Of a stretch of 64,000 nucleotides of DNA, positions 17,483 to 25,939 are shown in pieces. A program made the position numbers and the translations under genes. The stretch's first letter is position 1. Each line of letters opens with the position of its first letter. The stretch spans positions 3,635,501 through 3,699,500 of the forward strand of contig NZ_CP012945.1 in the NCBI RefSeq assembly GCF_001402915.1, given 5' to 3'. The notes beneath the pieces were generated by a model, which was given only the letters and a program-made list of their open reading frames with translations, was not told the DNA's origin and ran no database searches. This stretch comes from Devosia sp. A16. GTDB taxonomy: Bacteria; Pseudomonadota; Alphaproteobacteria; Rhizobiales; Devosiaceae.

Positions 17483-18487
17483 CTATTTCACCAGCTCTTT
17501 GCCGAGGCCATGGCATACCAGCTCGGTGGTGTAGGCCTGGGTGACGTCGATGCCCTCTGCGAACAGGCCCACCTTGGTCATCTGGTCGTAGAAGCTCTTC
17601 CAGCGGGCGTCGGTCATGCAGCCGATGCCGTTGGCTTCGGCGTCGCCGGAAACCACGATGCCGTATTCCTTCATCTTGGCGAGACCATAGGCGAGCTGAC
17701 CATCGGTCATCTCGGGGTTGTCCTTCTTGATCAGCTCGTTGGCGGCGGTGTTGTCGCCATAGAGGTAGTTGTACCAGCCGATGATGCTGGCCTCGACGAA
17801 GCGCTTGGCCACGTCCTTGTTGGCCTCGTACCACGGCTTCATCGTCTCGATGGTGGTCGAATACGGCTCGAACCCGTTATCGGCCAAGAGGAACACCTGG
17901 GGGGCCCAGCCGGCCTGCTTTTCGATCTCGTAGGGCTCGGAGGTCAGGTACCCCTGCTGGATGGCCATCTTGTCGGCAATGAACGGCGCCGGGTTGAACG
18001 TATAGGGCTCGAACTTTTCGTCCACGAAGCCCTTGTAGGCGGTCTTCATCCAGCTGAAGTAGGAAATGAAGCCGTCCTTGGAGAGGATGTATTTCGAGGC
18101 GCCGGCGAGATCGGCGAAGGTCTTGAAGCCCGCATCCGGATGGGCGAGCAGCACCTGCGGGTCCTTCTGGAAGATCGAGGCGATGGTGATGGTGGGGATG
18201 CCTTCCTTGACCGCGTCGATCGCGGTGGTCGGGCCGCCCATGTAGAAATTGATCTGCCCGCCGATCAGCAGCGAGCGATTGGCCCCCTGCGGTCCGCCCT
18301 GGCGGATGGTGACGTCGAGATTGTACTTGGCATAGGTGCCGTCGGCGACGGCCTGGTAGTAGCCGCCATGCTCCGCCTGGGCGAGCCAGTTGGTGCCGAA
18401 GCTCACCTTGTCCTGCGCCACGGCACCGCCCATGCCCAATGCTAGCGTTATCACGCCCGCAGAAATGAGCTTGGTGAAGTCGATCAT
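17483..18487 (-). CDS. ABC transporter substrate-binding protein (NMT1/THI5-like)
   Basis: Periplasmic binding protein of 334 residues with a signal peptide (LISAGVITLALGMGGAVA, cut near residue 24). Next come the NMT1-type strand VSFGTNWLAQAEHGGYYQA and the hinge motif GGPQGANRSLLIGGQINF. These families bind thiamine pyrimidines, alkanesulfonates, riboflavin or other small heterocycles. It is first in the minus-strand arm, transcribed from the divergent gap at 18488-18716. The next genes suggest a cyclic nitrogen compound as ligand; this is inference. Confidence 0.9.
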   Translation of the reverse strand: MIDFTKLISAGVITLALGMGGAVAQDKVSFGTNWLAQAEHGGYYQAVADGTYAKYNLDVTIRQGGPQGANRSLLIGGQINFYMGGPTTAIDAVKEGIPTITIASIFQKDPQVLLAHPDAGFKTFADLAGASKYILSKDGFISYFSWMKTAYKGFVDEKFEPYTFNPAPFIADKMAIQQGYLTSEPYEIEKQAGWAPQVFLLADNGFEPYSTTIETMKPWYEANKDVAKRFVEASIIGWYNYLYGDNTAANELIKKDNPEMTDGQLAYGLAKMKEYGIVVSGDAEANGIGCMTDARWKSFYDQMTKVGLFAEGIDVTQAYTTELVCHGLGKELVK

Positions 18488-18716
18488 CGTTAGTCTCCCT
18501 GTTAAGGTATCCGCCGGGGCTTGTCCCCCGCCCGGCCGTTAGGCAAACTTCCATGCCCGAGGGCACACCAGACCATTCATTCCGCGCCGGATTGCAAAAG
18601 AAAAGCCCAAAAATGCGCCATTCAGCGAAGTGCCGCTGGAATAGGCAATGCGGTGCAGAATGGGGCTTACATTCGCGCTCGTTTGCGCTTAGCTGAGCAT
18701 ACACATCGGGGGTCCT
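18488..18716. promoter_or_regulatory. Divergent promoter region between the two catabolic arms
   Basis: This 229-nt gap is the only space between the minus arm (12155-18487) and the plus arm (18717-32193), so both must be expressed from it. It contains an imperfect palindrome with arms ATTCAGCG and CGCTGGAAT at 18620-18642 that could be an operator. A GTTAAGG-like sequence lies ahead of the binding-protein gene. No regulator gene lies within the cluster. I cannot place -35/-10 boxes reliably. Confidence 0.45.
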
Positions 18717-19106
18717 GTGCATAAGCCGCTTTCGCCTTCATCGATTCACCCAGCGTTCTCGCAGTACAGTCTCGGCATCGAGGTCAGCTCGCGTTCGCGC
18801 TACGTCTTCTGCTCCGGCCAGATCGGCATCCGGGCAGATGGAACGATTCCGCCGGACTGCGCCACCCAGACCCGCGTCTGCTTCGACAACATCGTTGCCG
18901 TACTGGCGGAGGCCGGCATGGGATTGGGCGACGTGGTCAAGCTCAACGCCTATGTCACCGGCCGCGAGCATCTCGCCGAGTACATGAAGGTGCGCAACGA
19001 GCTGTTTCCCGAGCCCTTCCCGGCCTCGACGCTGATGATCGTCTCAGGCTTCGCCCGACCCGAGTTCGTCGTCGAGATCGAGGCGATCGCCGCGGTTCCC
19101 AGCTGA
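18717..19106 (+). CDS. RidA/YjgF family protein
   Basis: Small trimeric-fold protein of 129 residues in the Rid superfamily; classical RidA hydrolyses reactive enamines or imines made by PLP enzymes. Visible blocks are VFCSGQIGIRADGTIP, QTRVCFDNIVAVLAEAG and VVKLNAYVTG. At the site where RidA has its catalytic Arg (PARS), this protein reads PASTLMIVSGF, so the Arg appears absent, as in some other Rid subgroups; imine deaminase activity is therefore doubtful. GTG start at 18717. First gene of the plus arm, 14 nt ahead of the creatininase-family gene. Confidence 0.85.
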   Translation: MHKPLSPSSIHPAFSQYSLGIEVSSRSRYVFCSGQIGIRADGTIPPDCATQTRVCFDNIVAVLAEAGMGLGDVVKLNAYVTGREHLAEYMKVRNELFPEPFPASTLMIVSGFARPEFVVEIEAIAAVPS

Positions 19107-19120
19107 CTGAAAGGCCTCGA

Positions 19121-19915
19121 ATGAGCTATCGCAAGATCTGGTGGAACGACTTTTCCGCCTTCGACTTTCATGACATCGACCCGATGAAGACCATCGCGGT
19201 GTTTCCGACCGCCGCGGTCGAACAGCACGGCCCGCATCTGCCGGTGGGGACCGACACCATCATCAACCAGGGCCACCTCGATCTTCTGGTCCAGCGTGTG
19301 CCGGCCGACCTCGATATCCGCATCCTGCCGGTACAGGCGATCGGCAAGTCCAACGAGCATATCTGGCAGACCGGCACGCTCAGCCACACCGCCACCAACC
19401 TGATCGACGCCTGGACCCAGATCGGCCTCGAGATCGCCCGCGCCGGCATCAGGAAAGTGGTGTTCGTCAACTCGCATGGCGGCAATGTCTCGATACTTGA
19501 CATCGTGGCGCGCGAACTCCGGGTGCGCGCCGACATGCTGGCGGTCAAGACCGGCTGGAGCCAGTACTGGCCCAAGGACATCTATTCCGACATCGAGAAC
19601 CGCCATGGCATCCATGGCGGCGACAGCGAGACCTCGGTGGTCATGCATTTGCGGCCCGAACTGGTGAACCGCGACAAGTTGCAGGCCTACCCGTCGGTCG
19701 CGGCCCGCGACGAGCAGGCCTACAAGTACATGCGGCCCACCGGCGCGACGAGCTACGCCTGGATCGCCAGCGACATCCACCCGCTCGGCGCTGCGGGTGA
19801 GGCGCATCTGGCGACCGCGGATAAGGGACGGATCACCGTGGAAACGGCGGTCGGCAGCTTCATCGAGCTGCTGCGCGAGGTCGAGCGCTATCCGCTGCCG
19901 GGAGAGCGGAGGTAG
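19121..19915 (+). CDS. Creatininase family amidohydrolase
   Basis: Metal-dependent hydrolase of the creatinine amidohydrolase fold, opening cyclic amides such as creatinine or related lactams and formamides; 264 residues. The metal ligands sit at the same numbering as in creatininase: Glu34 and His36 in AVEQHGPHLP, Asp45 in VGTD, then His in VNSHGGN and Glu in GGDSET. It lies between the RidA-like gene and the ergothionase-like gene, so it may act on a heterocyclic intermediate or on a second substrate taken up by the minus-arm importer. Actual substrate unknown. Confidence 0.88.
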   Translation: MSYRKIWWNDFSAFDFHDIDPMKTIAVFPTAAVEQHGPHLPVGTDTIINQGHLDLLVQRVPADLDIRILPVQAIGKSNEHIWQTGTLSHTATNLIDAWTQIGLEIARAGIRKVVFVNSHGGNVSILDIVARELRVRADMLAVKTGWSQYWPKDIYSDIENRHGIHGGDSETSVVMHLRPELVNRDKLQAYPSVAARDEQAYKYMRPTGATSYAWIASDIHPLGAAGEAHLATADKGRITVETAVGSFIELLREVERYPLPGERR

Positions 19916-19953
19916 TTTCTGCAGGGCAACCGACCGCCGGATCGGTGCGATCC

Positions 19954-20065
19954 GACCCCCACCCCTGTCCCCTCCCCCTAAGAATGGGGAGGGAGACGAC
20001 AACCTCCATATCGGTGTCGGGGTCTCCCTCCCCATGTTTAGGGGGAGGGGACAGGGGTGGGGGTC
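19954..20065. repeat. Palindromic repeat, family B
   Basis: Outer arms GACCCCCACCCCTGTCCCCT at 19954 and its complement ending at 20065, each with an internal hairpin, about 112 nt in all. The sequence is nearly identical to 12006-12111. It fills the gap between the creatininase-family and ergothionase-like genes. Confidence 0.85.
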
Positions 20066-20151
20066 AGCCCGCGCCGGTCCATCCATCCTGCAGCGACCTT
20101 GCACCACCCCCTCCCATTGCGCGCCTGCCTCGCACCCGCTAATCCCAGCGT

Positions 20152-21705
20152 ATGCAGCAGTTTCACTCTCCTGACGGTACCCTCAGCCTCGACGGCAAAC
20201 CGATGAGCTTTGCCAGTCTGGCGCGGGTCGGGGCGCGCACCGTTTCGCTCGAGGCCGATGCCGCCGCCATGGCGCGGGTCGATCTCTCTCGCAAGGTGGT
20301 CGAGGACAAGATCGCCCGTGGCGAGGCGGTGTACGGCGCCAATACCGGCGTCGGCGCCATGAAGGATGTAGAGTGGTCGCCCGAGGACCTCGAGATGTTC
20401 AACCTCGGACTGGTGCGGGCGCACCATTTCGGCACCGGCGCGCCGTTCCCCAGTTCCGTGGTGCGTAGCGCCATGGCGATCCGCGTCAACACCGCGCTGA
20501 CCGGCCGGGTCGGCTGCTCGCGGGGCCTGGTCGAGGCCTACCTGGCGCTGCTCGACAGGGATGTCGTGCCGGTGGTGCGTCGCACCGGCTCGATCGGCAC
20601 CGCCGATATCGGGCTGATGGGCCAGATCGGCGCCGTGCTGACCGGGGTCGGCGAAGCCGTCTACCAAAACCGGCGCATGTCGGCGGAAGCGGCGCTGGCC
20701 GAGGCCGGCCTCAAGCCCTGCCGCATGGCGCCGCGCGACAGTCTCGCCTCCATCAGCGTCAACGCCGTCGGCTTTGCCGCGGCAGCCGAGGCCGTGCGCT
20801 CGGCCGCATCCGCGATGCGCATGCTGCTGGCCACAAGCCTCACCACCGCCGGTGCGCTCGGCGCCTCGCGCGACCCCTGGAAGGCCGTGGCGCATGTGGG
20901 GACCGAGCGCGAGGCCGAAATCGGCGCCTGGCTGTACCATAACGCCATGGGGTGGGACTGGCCGAACGCCACCCACGTGCAGGATCCGCTGTCGCTGCGC
21001 ATGATGGCGCAGGTGTTCGGGTCGGGCTTCGACACGCTGCTGGTCGCCGGCCGCACCGTGCTCGCCGCCACCGGCCGCACCGACGACAACCCGGTGGTGG
21101 TGGACGAACAGGTGCTGACTTCGGGCGGCTCGCTGCCGCTCGATGTCACAATCTACCTGCAGACCGCGCAGTTGGCACTGGCCCACGCGGCGCGCAATTC
21201 GTTCAACCGCTGTGTACTGCTGAGCAATGGGGCGCGGCGCGACCTGCCGATCAACCTGGTGCCGCGCGGCGCCATCGCCACCGGCTTCGGTCCGATCATC
21301 AAGTTGGCAGGCGAGCTGTTCGCGCGCGCCCTGTCGATGTCGGTACCGGTCTCCGCCCAGTCGCTGGTGGTGGCTGCGGGGCTCGAGGACGAGGTGTCGT
21401 TCCTGCCGCTGGTGGTCGAGCGCTTCGAACGCCAGGTGCGCGCGCTGAAGCGCCTCGCCGCGCTCGAGGGGCTGCTCTCGGCCCAGGCCATGGACATCCT
21501 CGGGGACCGTCCCAGCGGCGTCCCCGGGATGATCTACGACAAGGTGCGCAAGCACGCGGCCTTCTACCAGGTGGATCGTCCGCTTTCGGCAGAAGTCGAG
21601 ATCATCGAAAGCGATCTGGGCTCCGAACAGAGCATGGCGGAACTGATTTCCCACGCGCCCATTCCTCAACTGGACGAGTTTTTCGCGCTCGGGCCGGTCG
21701 CGTAG
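20152..21705 (+). CDS. Ergothionase-like ammonia-lyase homologue lacking the MIO triad
   Basis: Member of the histidine/phenylalanine ammonia-lyase family, 517 residues. It keeps the Tyr loop YGANTGVG (Tyr61), NPVV and the Glu in LEDEVSF. However, the triad that cyclises to the MIO cofactor, normally Ala-Ser-Gly near residue 142-144, reads Thr150-Ala151-Asp152 in GSIGTADIGLMG, and the QDPYSLR-PQV block is altered to QDPLSLRMMAQVFG. Ergothionase is a known MIO-free branch that removes trimethylamine from ergothioneine, whose leaving group needs no MIO. The downstream enzymes match that pathway. Other quaternary-ammonium histidine derivatives are possible substrates. Confidence 0.8.
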   Translation: MQQFHSPDGTLSLDGKPMSFASLARVGARTVSLEADAAAMARVDLSRKVVEDKIARGEAVYGANTGVGAMKDVEWSPEDLEMFNLGLVRAHHFGTGAPFPSSVVRSAMAIRVNTALTGRVGCSRGLVEAYLALLDRDVVPVVRRTGSIGTADIGLMGQIGAVLTGVGEAVYQNRRMSAEAALAEAGLKPCRMAPRDSLASISVNAVGFAAAAEAVRSAASAMRMLLATSLTTAGALGASRDPWKAVAHVGTEREAEIGAWLYHNAMGWDWPNATHVQDPLSLRMMAQVFGSGFDTLLVAGRTVLAATGRTDDNPVVVDEQVLTSGGSLPLDVTIYLQTAQLALAHAARNSFNRCVLLSNGARRDLPINLVPRGAIATGFGPIIKLAGELFARALSMSVPVSAQSLVVAAGLEDEVSFLPLVVERFERQVRALKRLAALEGLLSAQAMDILGDRPSGVPGMIYDKVRKHAAFYQVDRPLSAEVEIIESDLGSEQSMAELISHAPIPQLDEFFALGPVA

Positions 21706-21799
21706 CATGCCGGGGGTATGACTTTTGTTTGGCGCCCGTATAGGTTTGACGCCAATTCCGGCTGAGGGACTGCAAGGCCGGAACAATAAGGAGACCATC

Positions 21800-22708
21800 A
21801 TGCTTTCGAAGAAACTGCTCGGCGCCGTTGCGGCGCTGGCCTTCACGGTGACCGCCGCGAACGCCCAGGTCGTCGTGTCCTCGAAGATCGATACGGAAGG
21901 TGGCTTGCTCGGCAACATCATCAGCCAGGTGCTGCAGGCCAATGGTGTCGCCGTTACCGAGAAGATCCAGCTCGGCGGCACGCCCGTCGTGCGCCAGGCG
22001 ATCACTGCCGGCGAGATCGACATCTATCCCGAATATACAGGCAACGCCGCTTTCTTCTTCGAGAAGGCCGACGATCCGCTGTGGAACGACGCGACCAAGG
22101 CCTATGAGGAAGCCAAGAAGCTCGACTACGACGCCAACAAGATCGTCTGGCTGTCGCCTGCTCCGGCCAACAACACCTGGGCCGTCGCTGTCCGCAAGGA
22201 CGTGGCCGATGCCAACAAGCTGACCACCTTCAGCGAACTCGGCGCCTATATCGCAGGCGGCGGCAACATCAAGCTGGCCGCCTCGGCCGAGTTCGTCTCC
22301 TCGCCGGCGGCATTGCCCAAGTTCCAGGAAGTCTATGGCTTCACCCTGAAGCCGGACCAGCTGGTGACGCTCTCGGGCGGTGACACCGCGGCCACCATCG
22401 CCGCTGCTGCGCAGCAGACCAACGGCGTCAACGCCGCCATGGTCTACGGCACCGATGGCGGCATCGCCCCCTCTGGCCTCGTGGTCATGACGGACGACAA
22501 GGGCGTGCAGCCGGTCTACGAGCCGGCCCCGATCATCCGCGAGTCGGTGCTCAAGGCCAACCCGCAGATCGAGGAGCTGCTGAAGCCGGTGTTCGCCAAG
22601 CTCGACCTCACCACCTTGCAGACGCTCAACGGCCGCATCCAGGTCGGTGGCGAAGCGGCCAAGGACGTCGCCATCGACTGGCTGAAGCAGAACGGCTTCC
22701 TGAAATAA
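21800..22708 (+). CDS. Substrate-binding protein, OpuC/YehZ family (candidate ergothioneine binder)
   Basis: Periplasmic binding protein of 302 residues for a quaternary-ammonium compound. The signal peptide (LLGAVAALAFTVTAANA) ends near residue 22. The mature part begins VVVSSKIDTEGGLLGNII and has GEIDIYPEYTGNA (about residues 73-85), the family signature. A strong TAAGGAG ribosome site precedes the ATG at 21800. Next to it are two permeases and an ATPase in the YehZYXW arrangement. The position next to ergothionase suggests ergothioneine or a relative as ligand, as for EgtU, which belongs to the same family. Confidence 0.88.
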   Translation: MLSKKLLGAVAALAFTVTAANAQVVVSSKIDTEGGLLGNIISQVLQANGVAVTEKIQLGGTPVVRQAITAGEIDIYPEYTGNAAFFFEKADDPLWNDATKAYEEAKKLDYDANKIVWLSPAPANNTWAVAVRKDVADANKLTTFSELGAYIAGGGNIKLAASAEFVSSPAALPKFQEVYGFTLKPDQLVTLSGGDTAATIAAAAQQTNGVNAAMVYGTDGGIAPSGLVVMTDDKGVQPVYEPAPIIRESVLKANPQIEELLKPVFAKLDLTTLQTLNGRIQVGGEAAKDVAIDWLKQNGFLK

Positions 22709-22807
22709 GCCGCCCGGCGGTCGATGCATTTTGGGGGTGGGCAGGACGACTGCCCGCCCCTAGTGTTTTGTGCATGCTAGGGTTCTGCCACATGGTGCGG
22801 GGAAACC

Positions 22808-22939
22808 CCTCACCCGTCTCGGCCTTCGGCCGATCCACCCTCTCCCCGACGGGGAGAGGAACAGAGGCGGTCACCGCAGCTTCGGGATTCTTCTCCCCGT
22901 CGGGGAGAAGGTGGCGCGCAGCGCCGGATGAGGGGGGCA
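22808..22939. repeat. Palindromic repeat, family D (CCCCTCACCC...GGATGAGGGG type)
   Basis: Left end CCCCTCACCCGTCTCGGC and right end CCGGATGAGGGGGG form outer arms. Inner hairpins are CCTCTCCCCGACGGGGAGAGG and TTCTCCCCGTCGGGGAGAA. It fills the gap between the binding-protein gene and the first permease and is a common rhizobial repeat type. Confidence 0.8.
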
Positions 22940-22943
22940 GGCT

Positions 22944-24131
22944 GTGAGTTCGATGGCTGTTCCCGAACGCAGCACCTCATTTGCCGTCGACAAGCTCGGC
23001 GTGCTGATCGCCGCGCTTGCTGCCGTCGCTGCCTTTCTCCCCTTCGCGGCCTTCCGCGCCAACCGCATCGTGCTCGGTGAATCCAGAGGCCTATTCGCTG
23101 CACTCCCCGGTTGGGAAGCAGCGCTCCTCGCAGTGCTGCTGGCCGCGGGCATCGCCGTCGCCCTGTTCCGCACCCCGACGCTATGGCGCCTCGTCGCTAG
23201 CCTCGCAGTGCTGGCGCTGCTGTTCGTCGCTATCGGCCATGCCGGCACGTTCCTGACGCCACCGGGCGACAAGATCGCCCGTGTCTCGCCCGGCGCCGGC
23301 TTCTGGCTGCTGATCTTCACCTTCGCGCTGCTTGCCGCAGATGCCATCGCGCGGCTGAGGCTGAAACCGTGGACCCGTATCGGCGTTCTCGCTGCGGTGG
23401 CGGCGTTCTTTGCCGTGCTGCTCGGTTCGGGCACGCTCAACGACCTCTCCATCCTCCGCGAATATGCCAACCGCGGCGACACCTTCTGGCGCGAAGCCGA
23501 GACCCATCTGGCGCTGGCCTTGGGCTCGCTCGCCCTGGCGGTGGTGGCCGGCATCCCCATCGGGATCCTCTGCCAGCGCAGCGATGCCTGGCGTGCGCCG
23601 GTGCTGAACGTGCTGAACGCCATCCAGACCATCCCGTCGATCGCCCTGTTCGGCTTGCTGATCGCGCCGCTCGCCTGGGTGGCGGCCAATATCCCCGGCG
23701 CTTCGGCCGTCGGCATTTCCGGCATCGGGGCGGCGCCGGCGATGGTAGCGCTGTTCGCCTATTCGCTGCTGCCGGTTGTGGCCAATACGGTGGTCGGTCT
23801 CGATGGCGTACCGCCCGCGGCCAACGATGCGGCCAAGGGCATGGGCATGACCGATTGGCAGCGGCTGGTGACGGTCGAGTTTCCGCTGGCTTTTCCCGTG
23901 ATCCTCACCGGCATCCGCATCGTCCTCGTCCAGAATATCGGCCTCGCCACCATCGCTGCGCTGATCGGCGGGGGTGGTTTCGGCGTCTTCGTGTTCCAGG
24001 GCGTCGGGCAGACCGCGATGGACCTGGTGCTGCTCGGCGCCGTCCCGACGGTGGCGCTCGCCTTTGCGGCCGCGGTCGTGCTCGATGCCATCGTCGAAAT
24101 GGTCTCACCCAAGGATACGCGCCGTGATTGA
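22944..24131 (+). CDS. ABC permease, large subunit (YehY/OpuCB-like)
   Basis: Inner-membrane permease of 395 residues. The first about 190 residues hold five or so extra helices, as in YehY; the C-terminal half is the BPD_transp_1 domain, with SIALFGLLIAPLAWVAA and the EAA loop GLDGVPPAANDAAKGMGMTD (about residues 289-308). GTG at 22944 or ATG at 22953 may start it. It overlaps the ATPase gene by 8 nt. The four-gene order (binding protein, long permease, ATPase, short permease) matches E. coli yehZYXW. Confidence 0.88.
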   Translation: MSSMAVPERSTSFAVDKLGVLIAALAAVAAFLPFAAFRANRIVLGESRGLFAALPGWEAALLAVLLAAGIAVALFRTPTLWRLVASLAVLALLFVAIGHAGTFLTPPGDKIARVSPGAGFWLLIFTFALLAADAIARLRLKPWTRIGVLAAVAAFFAVLLGSGTLNDLSILREYANRGDTFWREAETHLALALGSLALAVVAGIPIGILCQRSDAWRAPVLNVLNAIQTIPSIALFGLLIAPLAWVAANIPGASAVGISGIGAAPAMVALFAYSLLPVVANTVVGLDGVPPAANDAAKGMGMTDWQRLVTVEFPLAFPVILTGIRIVLVQNIGLATIAALIGGGGFGVFVFQGVGQTAMDLVLLGAVPTVALAFAAAVVLDAIVEMVSPKDTRRD

Positions 24132-25062
24132 GATCGAAGCCCTCACCAAGGACTATCTCGAGCTGACCGTGGTGGACCACGTGAGCCTCACCGTCGCTGA
24201 CGGGGAGATCGCGGTGATCGTCGGCACCTCCGGCTCGGGCAAGACCACGTTGCTCAGGATGATCAACCGGCTGATCGAGCCTACCTCCGGCACGGTGAAG
24301 ATCGACGGGCAGGACACCCGGGCCGTTCCGGCCTTCGAGCTCCGTCGCGGCATCGGCTACGCCATCCAGGGGCACGGGCTGTTCCCGCACCGTACCGTGG
24401 GCCAGAACATCGCCACAGTGCCGACGCTGCTGGGCTGGGACAAGGGCAAGATCGCCGCGCGCGTCGATGAACTGCTCGAACTGTTCCAATTGCCGGCAGC
24501 GGAATTTCGCGACCGCATGCCGAGCGAGCTGTCGGGCGGCCAGCAGCAGCGCGTCGGCGTGGCGCGGGCGCTCGCGGCCGAGCCGAAACTGCTGCTGATG
24601 GACGAACCCTTCGGCGCGCTCGATCCGATCATTCGCGCCAAGGCGCAATCGGACCTGCTCGCCATCCAGAAGCGCTTCGGCACCACGATCGTCCTGGTGA
24701 CGCATGACATGGAGGAGGCCATCCACCTCGGCACCAAGATCGCCGTGATGGACAAGGGGAAGCTCCTGCAATTTGCGCCGCCCGACGAGATCATCGCCCG
24801 ACCGGCAACGCCCTTCGTCGCCGAATTGATCGGCACCGGCGAGCGGCCGTTCCGCTTGCTGTCCTTGGGCAAGGTGCGCGACCTGGTCGAGCCGGGTCCG
24901 GCGCAGGGCGAACCGATCTCCGCCGATGCCTCGCTGCGTGACGCCTATGCCGAGTGCCTGTGGACCGGCCGCGAGATGCTGCCGGTGGTCGATGCCGACG
25001 GCGCCAGCATCGGCCGCATCCGCCGCGACGACATCGCCCACAGGGCCGAGCGCCCGCAATGA
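24124..25062 (+). CDS. ABC ATP-binding protein (YehX/OpuCA-like)
   Basis: ATPase of the quaternary-amine importer, 312 residues from the GTG at 24124. Walker A is GTSGSGKTT, signature LSGGQQQRVGVARAL, Walker B LLLMDEPFGALDP, switch His VTHDMEEAIHL. The C terminus (about residues 245-310, with MLPVVDADGASIGRIRRDDI) looks like a single shortened CBS motif, the osmosensing module of OpuA-type ATPases. Start overlaps the large permease end and its stop overlaps the next ATG (ATGA), so the three are coupled. Confidence 0.92.
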   Translation: MIEIEALTKDYLELTVVDHVSLTVADGEIAVIVGTSGSGKTTLLRMINRLIEPTSGTVKIDGQDTRAVPAFELRRGIGYAIQGHGLFPHRTVGQNIATVPTLLGWDKGKIAARVDELLELFQLPAAEFRDRMPSELSGGQQQRVGVARALAAEPKLLLMDEPFGALDPIIRAKAQSDLLAIQKRFGTTIVLVTHDMEEAIHLGTKIAVMDKGKLLQFAPPDEIIARPATPFVAELIGTGERPFRLLSLGKVRDLVEPGPAQGEPISADASLRDAYAECLWTGREMLPVVDADGASIGRIRRDDIAHRAERPQ

Positions 25063-25805
25063 AGCCGGGGCTGATCATCCGGCTGCTGGTCCTCGCGCTG
25101 CTGGTGGCGTTCATCGTCACGCCCGAGAGCTTTACCTGGGTGTTCCAGCCGCTGACCAGGAACGGCCAGCCGGCCATCTACACCCAGAACTCGCTGCTCA
25201 ACCTGACGCTCAGCCACCTGACCATTGTCGCCATCGCGACCATCGCCTCGACACTGCTGGCGGTGGGCTTGGCCATCCTCGTCACCCGGCCGTTCGGCGC
25301 CGAGTTTTTGCCGCTGAGCCGCTCGCTCGCCAATATCGGCCAGACTTTTCCGCCCGTGGCGGTGCTGGCCCTGGCCGTACCGGTGCTCGGCTTCGGCACG
25401 GCGCCGACCCTGGTGGCGCTGTTCCTTTACGGGCTGCTGCCGATCTTCGAGAATGCGCTCACCGGCCTCACCACGCTGCCGCCGGCTGTAACCGAGGCGG
25501 CGCGCGGTGTCGGCATGACCGACCGGCAGCGGCTTCTGGACGTGGAACTGCCGCTGGCGACCCCGGTGATCCTCGCCGGCATCCGGCTCTCGGTGGTGAT
25601 CTCGGTGGCGACGGCCACCATCGGCTCGACCGTCGCCGCTTCGACGCTGGGCGAGGTGATCATCGCCGGGCTGCTCAGCAACAATATCGCCTTCATCGCC
25701 CAGGGCGGCCTGGTGGTCGGCGTGATGGCGGTCCTGATCTATGATGCGCTTTCGGCGCTCGAGCGGGCACTGATGCAAAGGACGGGACAGAGGAGGGCGA
25801 GGTGA
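25059..25805 (+). CDS. ABC permease, small subunit (YehW/OpuCD-like)
   Basis: Second inner-membrane permease of the importer, 248 residues with about six helices. BPD_transp_1 features include NIGQTFPPVAVLALAVPVLG and the EAA loop GLTTLPPAVTEAARGVGMTD (about residues 139-158). The ATG at 25059 overlaps the ATPase stop (ATGA). Having two different permeases matches the YehW/YehY pair. A family A repeat follows at 25831. Confidence 0.9.
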   Translation: MKPGLIIRLLVLALLVAFIVTPESFTWVFQPLTRNGQPAIYTQNSLLNLTLSHLTIVAIATIASTLLAVGLAILVTRPFGAEFLPLSRSLANIGQTFPPVAVLALAVPVLGFGTAPTLVALFLYGLLPIFENALTGLTTLPPAVTEAARGVGMTDRQRLLDVELPLATPVILAGIRLSVVISVATATIGSTVAASTLGEVIIAGLLSNNIAFIAQGGLVVGVMAVLIYDALSALERALMQRTGQRRAR

Positions 25806-25830
25806 TCACCAAGGTTCCAGCCTCCCCAGT

Positions 25831-25908
25831 GTCATCCCAGCGAAAGCTGGGACCCATTTCTCAGCCCGCGCCGGCGGAAGCTTGGATCCCAGCGTTCGCT
25901 GGGATGAC
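25831..25908. repeat. Interspersed palindromic repeat, family A
   Basis: Arms GTCATCCCAGCGAAAGCTGG and GCGTTCGCTGGGATGAC, about 40 nt apart, the same family as 6194-6277 with A/T in place of C/G at the stem base. Lies between the small permease and the hydantoinase genes. Confidence 0.85.
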
Positions 25909-25939
25909 ATCGAATTTCTGGATGTTGCAGAGGTAAGTT

